Source: Gnetum montanum (taxonomy: Eukaryota; Streptophyta; Gnetopsida; Gnetales; Gnetaceae). From it: a stretch of 64,000 nt of DNA. The translations under genes were made by a program, and so were the position numbers. Below are positions 1-9,886 of the stretch, piece by piece (positions within the stretch are counted from its first letter, which is position 1; the number at the start of each line of letters is the position of its first letter). The DNA lies in NCBI GenBank assembly GCA_015680685.1, contig MNCI01008068.1:3085-67084 (forward strand), in the 5' to 3' direction. The notes beneath the pieces were generated by a model. It was not told the origin of the DNA. It saw only the letters and a program-made list of their open reading frames with translations, and did not search any database.

Positions 1-92
1 AGCAACACTTCTTTCTCTCTCTCTTTCTTAGTTGCTAACAAAGGCCTAATGTTATTGTAATAAGGTGTTCACCCTTATTGTCATGAACACCA

Positions 93-93
93 N
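93..93. other. Single-N scaffold join with duplicated flanks
   Basis: Bases 1-92 are repeated almost exactly at 111-202, on the other side of the N. This looks like two overlapping contigs joined without merging, so the duplication is probably not real. Confidence 0.75.
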
Positions 94-324
94 ATCTTGG
101 CATTGGCAACAGCAACACTTCTCTCTCTCTCTCTTTCTTAGTTGCTAACAAAGGCCTGATGTTATTGTAATAAGGTGTTCACCCTTATTGTCATGAACAC
201 CAATTTTGTCAAGTCTTGTAATGATGATCCGTTCACATGTCATCCCATTAGTTCCATTCCCCTCAATAATTCCATACCTTCTCGATATTATTGTAAGGAA
301 CTCGAGGATGAGTTTTCATTCAAT

Positions 325-334
325 CATGGGGGTA
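325..334 (+). other. Polypurine tract of element F
   Basis: CATGGGGGTA directly precedes the LTR start TGATGAG. The same word precedes the 3' LTR of element B on the minus strand (46009-46018). In LTR elements this position holds the plus-strand primer. Confidence 0.65.
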
Positions 335-340
335 TGATGA

Positions 341-473
341 GATGCAATATCGCATGTGCTGTGATATCGCGTACACGATATCGCGGCCATCGCGATATCA
401 CATCCCATGCAATATCGCGTATGTGATATCGCGTCGTCCCCTGCAATATCATGTACGCGATATCGCGGTCCGT
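341..473 (+). repeat. GATATCGCG-rich array in the U3 of element F
   Basis: At least eight ATATC cores, mostly inside GCAATATCGC or GTGATATCGCG words and partly palindromic, lie just upstream of the TATA box. CpG is dense here, unlike the rest of the window. The related LTR at 63007 has a looser GATATCA array in the same slot. The position suggests an enhancer-type role; no binding factor can be named. Confidence 0.7.
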
Positions 474-482
474 CGCCAAATC

Positions 483-490
483 TATAAATA
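483..490 (+). promoter_or_regulatory. TATA box of the element F LTR
   Basis: TATAAATA lies about 10 bp after the GATATC array. The same word is at the matching place in the forward LTR of element G (63118-63125). Confidence 0.65.
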
Positions 491-656
491 AGAAGCGGCA
501 CTCCCCTCATTTATGATCCTAGGATAAAAGTAGGGAAACTCTAGTAGTTTGATCACTTCAAAGATATAATATTTTCCATGTGCCCGTAGTAGGAGTCCCC
601 AAGTGAACGGATCTTTATTCAAACAGCTTTGTACCTGAACGCAAGTTGTGTACGGC

Positions 657-662
657 AATAAA
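657..662 (+). terminator. LTR polyadenylation signal AATAAA
   Basis: AATAAAGATGAGC lies about 170 bp after the TATA box. The reverse LTRs of A and B carry the same word on the minus strand (GCTCATCTTTATTG on +), so it is conserved in the family and marks the R region. Confidence 0.55.
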
Positions 663-753
663 GATGAGCTTTGTGGATAAACCTTGCAGTGCATGGAATA
701 GGTTTATTACTTGTTATTTCTTACCTGTTATTTATTACCTGAATTAGCATGAC

Positions 754-925
754 ATGAGTACAACTTGATTATGAGCATTGATGAATGTGTACGGCTAATC
801 AAGAAATCGAATGCTCATCGCAATTAGTCTCTCTCACCCTAAATTCCTAGAATACGGGATGAGTACAACTTGATTACGAGCATCTACGGATGTGTACGGC
901 TAGTCAAGGAATCAGCTACTCATCA
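754..925 (+). repeat. Two tandem copies of a hairpin-forming unit in the F LTR
   Basis: Two copies of a unit of about 66 bp begin at 754 and 859, 105 bp apart. Each contains CTTGATTA and, about 24 bp later, its complement TAATCAAG (TAGTCAAG in copy 2). The G LTR lacks the duplication. Confidence 0.6.
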
Positions 926-1349
926 TGTTTAGGCTAGTTAAGTGCCTTAGTATGACCACTTCGAGCACGTGCGTTACATGTGGTGATCCAGTAACGATTA
1001 GCATTTGGTAGCCACAGTTGCATAGTTCAGGGTGTGTATGGTAAGTGGGAATAGATGCTAATGCTAGTTAATTTAGACTTAGTCCTTAGTTGGAGTTAGT
1101 TAGCTTTCTCAACCCTTCGCTCTTAGCATAGAAGACATAAAACCATAAAAATCATATACCTTGGACTTACTTAACCATACTACTTAACCATACACCGTGA
1201 CAACAACAAGTAAGTCTGTGAAGAGAACGAATGATTAACCCCAAGTGTTCCATGGGGCGTTTAGGCATTTAGTCTATGGAGTTTGACCAGATCGTGCGTG
1301 CTATGCTCGTTTCGTATGGTTGAGTGTAGGGGTACCTCGCCACTCATCA

Positions 1350-2289
1350 ACACTTAATACTCCCTCATTATATTAAGGAAGATATACTCATTTAGTCTCA
1401 CTAATGTTGAATATAGAGAGAAATGAAAAATAGATGAGAAGAGGGATTAATAGGGAGAATAGAGAAATATATTATAATAGAGAAAAATTGATACCATGCA
1501 AAAGAAGAAAGAAAAAAAGTATGGAGAAAAAGGATTATATTACCCATACACATATCATGATGATGCTACTATATCACAAAAGTGGGGCATGGCTAAATCC
1601 TACACAAGGTATACCTAAAAATGATATCATATATGTATATTTTCAAAGTAAACACTCCCTATCCCACTCAAAAATTTTCTCAATCATACCCTCACATGAA
1701 GTAATAAGATATTAAATCATTCAAAAACCTCATTGGTTGTGTTGAGCACAATGTAGAACAAGATAGATAGTATATGAAAATATTAAGAAAATAGATAGAG
1801 AAATAGTAAAATATGATATAGAGAGGGGAATAGTAGATGAAAAATAATATATAGGACAAATCTATTATCCCAATGTAATATGTATCCCATCATAGTAGAA
1901 AAAGCTAAAAAAAGCAAACTATTGGGAGAACACTTGTTGCGTTTTGAATAGCTAGTACATCCAATGTTGTAGCTTGGCTACATGTAGTAGTACTTTAGAT
2001 AAATTCTATTGATGAAGATCTAGAAATTGATGTCCTTGAAGATTAGAAAGAATTTAGATGCCAGAGACTAAACCACAAAGAAAGAACCCTATAATTTGGG
2101 AGAGAGGTTTGTATCTCTAGAGTTTAAAAAAAGGTGAAGAACTATATTACCTTTGTAAATCTCTTTAACTTAAACATGTCTAAACTAATGGAACTAAATA
2201 TAGTCTTGATATTTATGCAAGTAACAAAGAGCATCTTCTCAATGATCTTTATGAAGATCCAAGTTAATGCATCGCATGCTATTGTTATT
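1350..2289. other. AT-rich sequence without a recognisable gene
   Basis: A-rich, low-complexity sequence with AGAGAGA/ATAGAG runs at about 1410-1530 and 1770-1850. The ORF at 1434-1715 has no recognisable domain and a low-complexity start. Nothing here can be assigned. Confidence 0.4.
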
Positions 2290-3180
2290 TTAATATAAAC
2301 ACCAATCATGTAGAGCAATGTAGAGAGATGGGATATGGAGCTCAACTAATAAGATTGCCTTTAAACCATTGGATAGAAAGTATGAAGTATGACTAGTAGT
2401 TCTATAGAAAGTGGTACAATAGTTCCATAGGGCATAGGATAGCTGTGTGTGCCAGTTGCATTCAATTTTATTGACCATGGCATAGAGAAAGTGAATAGGA
2501 GTTTTATTAGTGGACTTAGATTAACCGTTAGACTAAACATACTAAAGTGATAAAAAATATTGAGTGATATGATACATGGAATAGAAATTAGCTACCCTCT
2601 TTCTTTTGAATTGAGGTCTATTATTAGTTATAATTTAAAGAGGCATGCTAAAGCAAGTTATGATGTGATTAAGGATGAAATGATAGATGAAGTCAAACTT
2701 GGTGGAATATAAAGGAATAAATTCTACATACTTAGTGAAGTATTTCATAGAAATTAGAATGAATATATGTCTAATATATGAAAAATGAATAATAACACTA
2801 ATAAGATATAAACCCGATTTTTGAAAGGGCTAAGTGATCTAAGATATGTTGAGATATTATGAATGAATGTAGATGAGTAGCCCATGATTTTGGTAAGTAT
2901 TATACATTTTGACTAGGTGATAAGTGTATTTGGCTAAGGTGGATTGCCATAGCCTAAATAAATTATGTGAGTAGCTATGGAACATGAATCTAAGTATGCA
3001 CCACAAACTCCTAAGTGAACCTGATCAAGGACCATCTTAGACTTTGTAGGTCTAAGACAATGTAGGAGAACACCCATATAAGAACCATGATAAATAATGT
3101 TAGAATTTACTAATTGAAAATATTAGCTATGTTTATGCAAAGCATCCTTTTGATCAGGTGTAAGATGACTAGGAGTTTTT
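2290..3180 (-). pseudogene. Element E: integrase remnant (Ty3/gypsy, Tat-like)
   Basis: On the minus strand, about 3180-2990 reads as an integrase zinc-finger lead-in (L-T-P-D-Q-K-D-A-L, later LHCLRP and HLGVCGAYL). About 2480-2290 reads as the integrase C-terminal part, with ALWNYCTTF and a decayed form of the family's LVYG..A..P.E motif (LSNGLKAILLVELHIPS). Several frameshifts and stops interrupt it. Wording and order are those of the Tat lineage of Ty3/gypsy. It follows the RNase H remnant directly, as expected for gypsy pol. It cannot be functional. Confidence 0.7.
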
Positions 3181-3239
3181 CTAGTTATAAGGTAATAAAG
3201 AAGATCAATTTATTAAGGATTATCATCTTTTGTATTGAT

Positions 3240-3780
3240 AATTCATACCAATATATTGGGATATTACATGATAGGTATCAAGTAGGCTAATTTAATGAGT
3301 TCATCTCACATAATGGAATAATTACCATGGATGGAAAAAGTTGTCAATACATTAGCTGACATGTTTTCATAACATGGGTTATTACTTAAAGGATGAGGAA
3401 AGAAGAAAAAAGAAGTTTCTTAGCCATTATAAGCTAAGAAATTAAGTAAGAATCCTTGTAATTATAGTTTCTATTTACTTGATTTATGATGAGATGAGAG
3501 TCATCATAAATAATCATAGTTTTGATTTGATTTTGTAAGTTTAACAAGAGACCTATTATTAGAGCCTTGTATTTAGCTACATTGTTGGTGTAATAAAAAA
3601 TCAAGCTTGTAAGCCTAATAGATTTTTTCTTTTTCAAAAAGGATAAGGATACAATATGTACTAGAACCAAAGGATGTTTATGCTTCATTAAAATACATGA
3701 CAACATCCAAATCCTTAGCATTAATATATAAGCTATGAACAACATTAGTTGTTTCAAAGGAAGAGATAAGATCACCTATA
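3240..3780 (-). pseudogene. Element E: RNase H remnant and linker
   Basis: The minus-strand reading at 3775-3434 contains YTNNVAKYKALIIGLLL, then IYDDSHLIINQV and KDSYLI. These match the order and wording of the RNase H of Tat-like gypsy elements (NN.AEY.ALI.GL, then a DS.L..NQV block). Past it, about 3360-3240 holds a decayed form of the linker ANV.A..LAT that joins RNase H to integrase. The catalytic pattern is only partly kept and stops interrupt the frame. Confidence 0.75.
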
Positions 3781-3849
3781 GCTTGATCTTTAATTAAATA
3801 TTGTGATAAAAAATAAAGATCAAACATGATAAGGGAGCTCTTCTAATGA

Positions 3850-4800
3850 GAAAACCAATGATTGTCAAAAGGATTATTAGGAATAACTTTAAGAATGTTA
3901 TCTTTGAAGATAACAAAGACCTTAGGGTTGAGAAGATAATGTCTTCACTTTTTGAGGGTGAAGACAAGACTTAAGCAAGACTTAAGATAGATTTTTTATG
4001 ATTAAGAAATAGCCTACACTAGTCATGGTAAGTTAGAACTTTATCTAAGGCAGAAGTGTGATCACATACTAATGTAGTTTGATGGTCAAATAATCAACAT
4101 AATCATTAACTACTTTAAATATCATGTGATTAAATATAAAAGTTATAACTTGTTGATAAGTAGCTCTAGCACACATGAATTCAAAGGTCATTTTAGTGTA
4201 GAAAAATGTTCTCCAAGAAGTCATGAAAGTGGTATATTACTAGTTCTCTAGATATATCTAGATCTAGTTGCAACCAGAAAACTCATCTATGAAGGATAGA
4301 AGAGCATCACTAGCTATAGAGTAAATAAGTTGATGAATGTTTGGTAAAGGAAGGTCATCCTTGAGAGTGACCTTGTTAAGGTCCTGAATGTTAATGAATA
4401 TGCATATGCCACCATTCGTCTTGGAAACTACAATCATGATAAAAATCCAATAAGAATAGTCAACAAGATGCATGAATCTAGTATTATAGAGTTTAGTAAT
4501 ATTTTTGTGTATAGAAAATGCTATAGTGAAATGAATATTCTTAACCTTTTTTCTTGATAGGCTTATAATATTCTTCTAAGATAATGTCATGTTGCATCAT
4601 CTTTGGATCTATACTAGGCATGTCAAAATATCCCCAATCAAAAGTAATTAAATGCTTTTCCAAGGAAGCTAGAATGGACTTCCTAAGGTCTTGAGAAAAA
4701 ATAGAAGTTGAAGAGTCTTTTGTTCATCTTTATAACTGAGTACTAGGACATCAATCAGTTGATCATTGGTTACCAAAGTTTCTTGATCAAGGAAAGCTAG
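3850..4800 (-). pseudogene. Element E: reverse transcriptase remnant
   Basis: The minus strand at 4473-4264 contains a reverse transcriptase palm start: SKTNGGICIFINIQDLNK, then KDDLPLPNIHQLI and FIDEFSGCN. In the family these read KK.GG.RVC.DFRDLNKA, KDDFPLP and FMDGFSGYNQI. Upstream, at about 4640-4500, lies a decayed form of the Tat-type linker that precedes the palm. The palm continues towards 3850 with stops. Gag and protease should lie to the right (4800-6300) but no gag motif is visible there, so this element is also internally deleted. Confidence 0.8.
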
Positions 4801-6300
4801 GACTAACTAAGGTAAAATTTCATTCTTAGTAGCATCTAAAGAAGATATAAAAGAAGTTGGATTTGATGTTAAGTCATGAAAAGAGAGATCTAAATTCCTA
4901 CATACCTAGCTTGGAGGGTGACTCAAGATTAGAGGCTAAAGTAGAGACTTTGGATAGGTAGCCATGTTCAATTGATGTAGAATCAAGAGGTTAGATTTTC
5001 TATCTGATAAAAAACATCAAAAGTTAAGCTAAGTAATGTAAAAAATAAATGAACATAAAAATTCCTAAAGTGCACATCATTTCTAAGCCATAAAAGGGAT
5101 GCTAAGAGGAAAAGTAAGACATAAAAATTTTTATTTACATCAAGTGCATTTGAGAATCAATGCATGAGCAATTGAAAGTGATAATTAAAAAATCTTTCAA
5201 AGCATGGAAACTAATAGTAGCAGTATGTAGAGGGCTAGGGATGGATTCACTAATAATAGTGGATTATCTTAGTCCTACTCACATCCTTCTAAAGAAAAAA
5301 TATAAGTTACCCAAATCCTAGTTAGGAATTTTTACAAAGTTTTACTATTGATATAGTTTCATCATTATAGCTATGCTTGAATTTCAAATTTCTTGAAGAT
5401 TTTTCTAGCTAGATGAATTGATAAGCTTGAATCTGATGTCTTTAGCATTTTAGAGTAATTTTCAAGCTTAGATTTAAAGCTTTTAGTTAAATTTTATTAT
5501 GGGACCAAGAACCTCCACATAGCTTAAGTTTTGAGGATTTTGAAAATTTTACAGGTCTCCAATTAAAAATTGAATGCATGGCTTAATTTAATAGTATATC
5601 TTGTTGGTATACTAAAAATGCATTGAAATCTAGGTTTCGTAGTAGATTTTTATAATAAGTTTACATGGAATTATAAATTTGACATTGCTGCTACAATGCA
5701 TTGAGCAATGGTGTAGCTAGGGCAATAAATTCTATAATTTCTTATTTATTCTAGGCCAAATCTATCAAAGCATTAATTAGCATTAGAGAAAGCATAGTGA
5801 AATCAACATTTTAATGAGTAGATTCATAATGATTTTTTGCAAAATCTTAAGAAAATATAATTCTAGGGGATTTTTGTATGATGAACACAATATGAAAAGA
5901 ACATAATATGAAGTTTCAACACAAGAATGATTTTTCCAAGTGATAGGTATCAAAGAAAGATGAAATAATATCACATGTCAAAATTATGTTTTGGCATGAA
6001 ACGTTAAGAATTTTAACATGAGGATGGAAAACATCTTTACCAAATATCATATAGAATATGGGAAAACACTCTTCATCAAAGAAACTAATGTAACATGTAA
6101 AAACAGTAGTAGAAACTTTTACCAAACATCTTATTGTAATTTTTACATTCCATGTCAATCTAAATATAATATGTAGCAAAAGGAAATGATTTGACATAGA
6201 CATTTTTCCCAAACCCCCTAGTTGCTAAGGGTAAGAGTGATTCTCTATATTGAAATTACATTTTCAATGTAAGATGTTGTTACAAACAAAAAATTTGATT
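4801..6300. other. Decayed element interior, unassigned
   Basis: AT-rich sequence between the reverse transcriptase remnant of E and the LTR at 6324. By position it should hold gag and protease of E, but I see no gag or protease motif on either strand. The minus-strand ORFs at 5783-5974 and 5916-6212 have no recognisable domain. Confidence 0.4.
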
Positions 6301-6323
6301 GCTAGAAAATTGAAAGTCTTAGC

Positions 6324-7724
6324 ACAGTAGCCTCAACCCTAAATCCTCAAGGCCTTCGAAAAAATGGGATTCAAGATGCCCTGGATGGTCGAGCAGGTCA
6401 TTAAGGGACTTACGAAATGCAAAATGAATAATGTAAAAAGAGGAATGTAGATCCAAAACCAAAAGCAAATAAGAATTATACACAAAAATGAAATTTTAAA
6501 TATTTATTAAAAAAACAAAGAACAAGTTCAAGGGATGTATACAAAAATTTCCTATGTGAGAGAAAAATATTTAAGGAGGGTTTAGGGTCTATTGAAGCTG
6601 ATGTAATCAACTTTATACTCTAGATGTCCTACCACTCCCAATGCTATCGAACCTCCTCTACTACTACTCTAGATCTACAACATTGGCTATTGCTAAGGGC
6701 AATTGAGAAGGATGAAAGATCTGGCTACCAAAGTACTCTATGTTGGGAGACTAAAAACTCAAAAATCTTAGGAGGTTAATGGGTGTTATAGGGTCATAGG
6801 AGGTTCCATGTTGAGGCAAGTTTGTGTTTTTGTAAGTATGCAAGAGCTCGTAGATGCTGTAAATGATAGAGAATGTGAACATAAAAATTGTGGAACCTCA
6901 AAATGGTGTTTAGGGTTTGTTTTTATATGTTTTGCACCATGATTGGGGCTGAAAAATGGCTACAAATGACTAATATATTGGCTGCAAATTGTTGCAAATT
7001 TTGGCCATGTACAAGTAAGGTGGATGCCCAAATTAGGGAGGGAGGTTACTATGCATGGAAAGTGCCACATCTCCATGGCCATTCTATTTACTATAAATAT
7101 TAATAAGGGCAAAACATCTATGTCATATTTGTTCTTCTACGCTAGGTCTTCTTCCATCCTCATTGCAGTGCATGGTCAATGCTGAAGTCAATGAAGTATT
7201 GAAATCTAGTCCATGTTGTTTCTACACTGGGGGCATTCTGTTCACACAATGGGCATGAATTTTATATGCTAGGGGTTTAGGATTACACCTCCCACACTGG
7301 GCATAGATGATGCTAGAATTCTCCACACTAAGCATAGATGCCATCATATCCTTCCATGCTAAGATTTTCCTTTCCACATTGGGAGTAGGTGACCCAAATC
7401 CCTCCATGCTTGGGGTAGGTGAGACCTACCCTCCTATAGATGTATATACCCCTCATAAAACCATCACATTGCTATTTTTGACATCCCAAAAGGCATTTTG
7501 ACCCCCCAAATCCAAATATAAATAGTACATGAATTTTTCCACTTGGAGGATAAGGCTTGGATCACTTATGAGGCATTTTTCAACCTCAAAAGTATGCGAT
7601 ATGTGAGATTGTTCCTCATGGATTACAATATCCTTGTTTATAATGAAGTTTTACCTTGGGTTTCATGGGGTGGATGGTAGATGATGAAAAATGGTTAAAA
7701 CATGTAAATTTTGGTGGTGTTTCA
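6324..7724 (-). repeat. LTR of element C (Tat-like), about 1.4 kb
   Basis: The right end GGTGGTGTTTCA at 7724, followed by CCCCCTCTTTG, matches the D LTR end and polypurine tract at 17007-17032. The left end, with CCTAAATC and later CTTGGATGG-like words (CCTGGATGGTCGAG), matches the D LTR start. On the minus strand it begins TGAAACACCACC. The left border is approximate. A minus-strand TATA (GGGGTATATAC) lies near 7441-7453. At about 6300-6323 there is a possible decayed primer-binding site, so the LTR may lead into element E. Confidence 0.65.
7210..7440. repeat. Degenerate CCACACTGGGCATAG array in the C LTR
   Basis: About eight imperfect units begin with ACACTGGG, ACATTGGG or ATGCTAGG and carry GGCATAG or GGAGTAGGTG and CCTCC. 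The inferred original core is CACGCTGGGCGTAGG, with C-to-T changes at CpG sites. The CACGCTG word is also frequent in the D LTR. Confidence 0.55.
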
Positions 7725-7790
7725 ATGCCCCCTCTTTGTTTGTGTTTGGAAGACTAACTTGAGAGGCACTGACAAAGAATACAAAGCACC
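7715..7790 (-). other. Polypurine tract and enclosing hairpin of element C
   Basis: On the minus strand CAAAGAGGGGGC immediately precedes the LTR start TGAAACACC. The flanks are complementary: GGTGCTTTG and TTCTTTGTCAGTG on one side, CACAAACAAAG and GAAACACC on the other. The same arrangement, better preserved, is seen in D at 17010-17085. Confidence 0.55.
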
Positions 7791-8188
7791 ATCATGGGTC
7801 CCCCACCAATGTTCCCTCTCCACACTCGATTCAATCATGTCAAACTATGCCAAAGAGTGCTCATGATGGTGGAGAAAAGCTATGATGAGGAAATGATGTT
7901 AAGATCATAGTGAAATGGTTATGAGGGCTAAAAATGCATTTTAGATGTTAACATCATGACTATGTCATCAACATATTTATCTATCTGTGATTTTGGCACT
8001 TCATGTCTTGAAGTGTTGGTCACTCGACAAATGCGTTTAAGAACCCAATTACTTCACTCCAAGGTTGCTTTGGCCATTGGGCTTTAGGGCTCCACTAGGT
8101 ATTTGGCTTCTTGGAAATTTTCTTCCTTTTCTTTTTCTTTGTGGGATGAACCCTTCATTGGGTTTTATTGTCAGGACCAGTTTGATAT

Positions 8189-8310
8189 GGTTTTCCAATT
8201 GAATGAGTTGTGTTACACTCAATGGACTTGGTTTTCCCATCAAACTAGTTGTGTTCAATGGACTTAATTATTTTTCCAGTAAATGAGCTATGTTACATTC
8301 AAGTGGACTT
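8189..8310. repeat. Three-copy tandem repeat, about 41 bp
   Basis: Three units run from GGTTTTCC through GTTGTGTTACACTCAATGG to GGACTT. The second lacks 5 bp and the third is the most diverged. Confidence 0.6.
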
Positions 8311-8674
8311 GAGGGTAGAGCATGTTGAAGAGATGTCATATGGCCATAGTGCATGAGTGGTAAACATAGGTCAACATTGTTTTCCAAAGTATGAAAATCC
8401 ATCATTAGGTTACAACATTGTTCTCAAGGAGTGGTGCTAGAGGGAGGGAAATGGTACAAGCACTCTTGACATAGTATAAAAAACTCACCAAATCTTGCAT
8501 ATTAAGGTCACATGGTGACTTACTACTGTAATGAATTGTACCTTTATGATTGCTCCAAGCTTCATCTTGAAAATGAAACTCCAAGAGGATAAGAAAACAA
8601 AGTAAATAGAGCATGTTATAACATTACAATGTATACAAGCCACATAGAATGATAAAACCAAGTTACCTAGGTCA

Positions 8675-8830
8675 CCAATGTTGCTAGCTCAAGGCCATAG
8701 CAGGCCATGTTACTAGTTTAAGGCCCCAACATAACATGGTGCCAATTTAAGATCATAGCAAACCATGGTATCAATTTAAAGCCTCAATAGGCCATGGTGC
8801 TAGTAGTTTAAGGCCTTCATAGTCCATAGT
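8675..8830. repeat. Tandem repeat of about 37-40 bp (CTAGTTTAAGGCC unit)
   Basis: Four imperfect units contain GCTAG(T/C)TTAAGGCC and, about 10 bp on, AGGCCATGGTG. Related words occur in D at 18940-18985 and 18214-18772 and inside the D gag at about 20458-20520. Confidence 0.6.
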
Positions 8831-9169
8831 AAAGTAGGCTCACTTATTAATTATCGTCAATGTCATGGTTGCTATAGGTCACATGTAATAAGGCTTTAGA
8901 TAGGAATGGATAATTGGATTGGCCAACTCATTTTCATCTATATTATCTATCATGAATGCTCCATTTTCATAGGCTTTGTTGACAACGAAGGACCCTTCCT
9001 AGCTAGCTCAGAATTTATCCCCATGCTCATTGATGGCTTTGAAGACCAAGTCATGTTTCTTAATCTTATGCTTGGTCAAGTTGTGGTGGTTCTTTTGTTT
9101 TTTCCTTTCTTAATACTACTCAACATGAGCATGGGCTTGTACACATACCAAATCTAAGTCTGTTGTCTA

Positions 9170-9885
9170 TAACTCCATGCTCTACTTATCATTGCTGAAG
9201 TTAAATAGGGCTACTTGAGCTAATGGTACATGAAATTCAAGAGGTAAAATAGCTTCAGAACCATAAACCAGGCTATAAGATATTAAACCAATTACCATAT
9301 GGTAGGTTTTTTGATAGTCCCAAAGTGCATGGACAAGCCACTCATTCCATTTGTGCTTTCTATTGTTAAGCATCTTCTTCAGCAAGTTGATAATGACTTT
9401 GTTACTTACTTCTAATTATCCATTAGCTTGAGGGTAATAAGGTGATGAGAAAGAATGCATAATTCCTAGGTCATGACATAAATCATTTATTTCTTGGCTA
9501 CTAAATTATGGTCGATTGTCTATAACTATATTCATAGGTATGCCAAAACAGGGTACTATGTTATCTTGGGTGAATTTATAGACTTGTTTAGATGTTTTTA
9601 TTCTTAGGAAAATAACTTCAACCCACTTCATAAAGTACTTGGCCATGGTGATGATGAAATTATTCACTACTAAAGTAGTAACCTAACCATCTAATTTTAG
9701 CATCCATAGCTCTAGGTCCTATATGTCCTCCACAAACACCCTTGTGAACCTTCTCTAGGACTATTTTGTCTTCTATTTTACCCAAGAATTTTAAGAATAC
9801 ACCATTGTAGGATTGTCAAAATAATGTGTTATTGCCTACTATGACATACTATTTTGATCAATTACATAAAATATCCTTTAGAGCA
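9170..9885 (-). pseudogene. Element C: integrase remnant (Tat-like)
   Basis: The minus strand from about 9885 reads a zinc-finger lead-in (YVIVGNNTLF, stop, QSYNGVFLKFLG, then HKGVCGGHIGP), a core with SSPYYPQANG, and a C-terminal block with WNEWLVHALWDYQKT and SLVYGSEAILPLEF. The spacing and the LVYG.EA..P.E block are those of Tat-lineage integrases. Stops interrupt it, at least one of them in place of Q (ANG-stop-LEV). Reverse transcriptase and RNase H should lie to the right but element A sequence starts there, so C is truncated. Confidence 0.8.
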
Positions 9886-9886
9886 G
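9885..9886. other. Junction between truncated elements C and A
   Basis: Right of about 9890 the sequence matches the third ORF of element B (46650 upwards). Left of it, it reads as the C integrase. No LTR end or target duplication is visible at the join, so a deletion or illegitimate recombination is more likely than insertion. The exact base is uncertain by roughly 15 bp. Confidence 0.55.

Larger units (their letters stand above)
1..334 (+). mobile_element. Element F: 3' end of interior region of an Athila-like LTR retrotransposon
   Basis: The last 50 bp before position 335 match, with few changes, the sequence just inside the 3' LTR of element B (complement of about 46009-46060), including the words GGAACT and CATGGGGGTA. 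This is the end of an element interior running forward, with most of the element left of the window. A CT-rich stretch lies at about 120-140. The short ORF at 175-426 crosses the LTR boundary and is not a gene. An N at 93 marks a scaffold join. Confidence 0.7.
335..1349 (+). repeat. 3' LTR of element F (about 1.0 kb)
   Basis: The LTR starts TGATGAG after the polypurine tract and ends CTCATCA at 1349. It is collinear with the LTRs at 63007-63842 (forward) and, in reverse, 30092-31004, 45062-46008, 57445-58118 and 62436-63006. The TATA box is at 483-490 and a polyadenylation signal AATAAA is at 657-662. No primer-binding site follows the LTR, so it is a 3' LTR. A candidate 5 bp target duplication, ACACT, follows at 1350-1354, but its partner is outside the window. 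Confidence 0.8.
7791..9160 (-). mobile_element. Element C: 3' noncoding region between integrase and polypurine tract
   Basis: No coding motif is visible on either strand. The stretch contains two separate tandem arrays (8189-8310 and 8675-8830). It corresponds in position to the 3' noncoding region of element D (17019-19150), which has related repeats. ORFs at 8049-8258, 8405-8614 and 8906-9157 carry no recognisable domain. Confidence 0.5.

Noticed and set aside
1359-1900. Possible MITE beginning TACTCCCTC
   Set aside because: No matching inverted end or target duplication was found.
5783-6212. Two minus-strand ORFs as gag of element E
   Set aside because: No gag motif could be matched; the composition is only generally hydrophobic.
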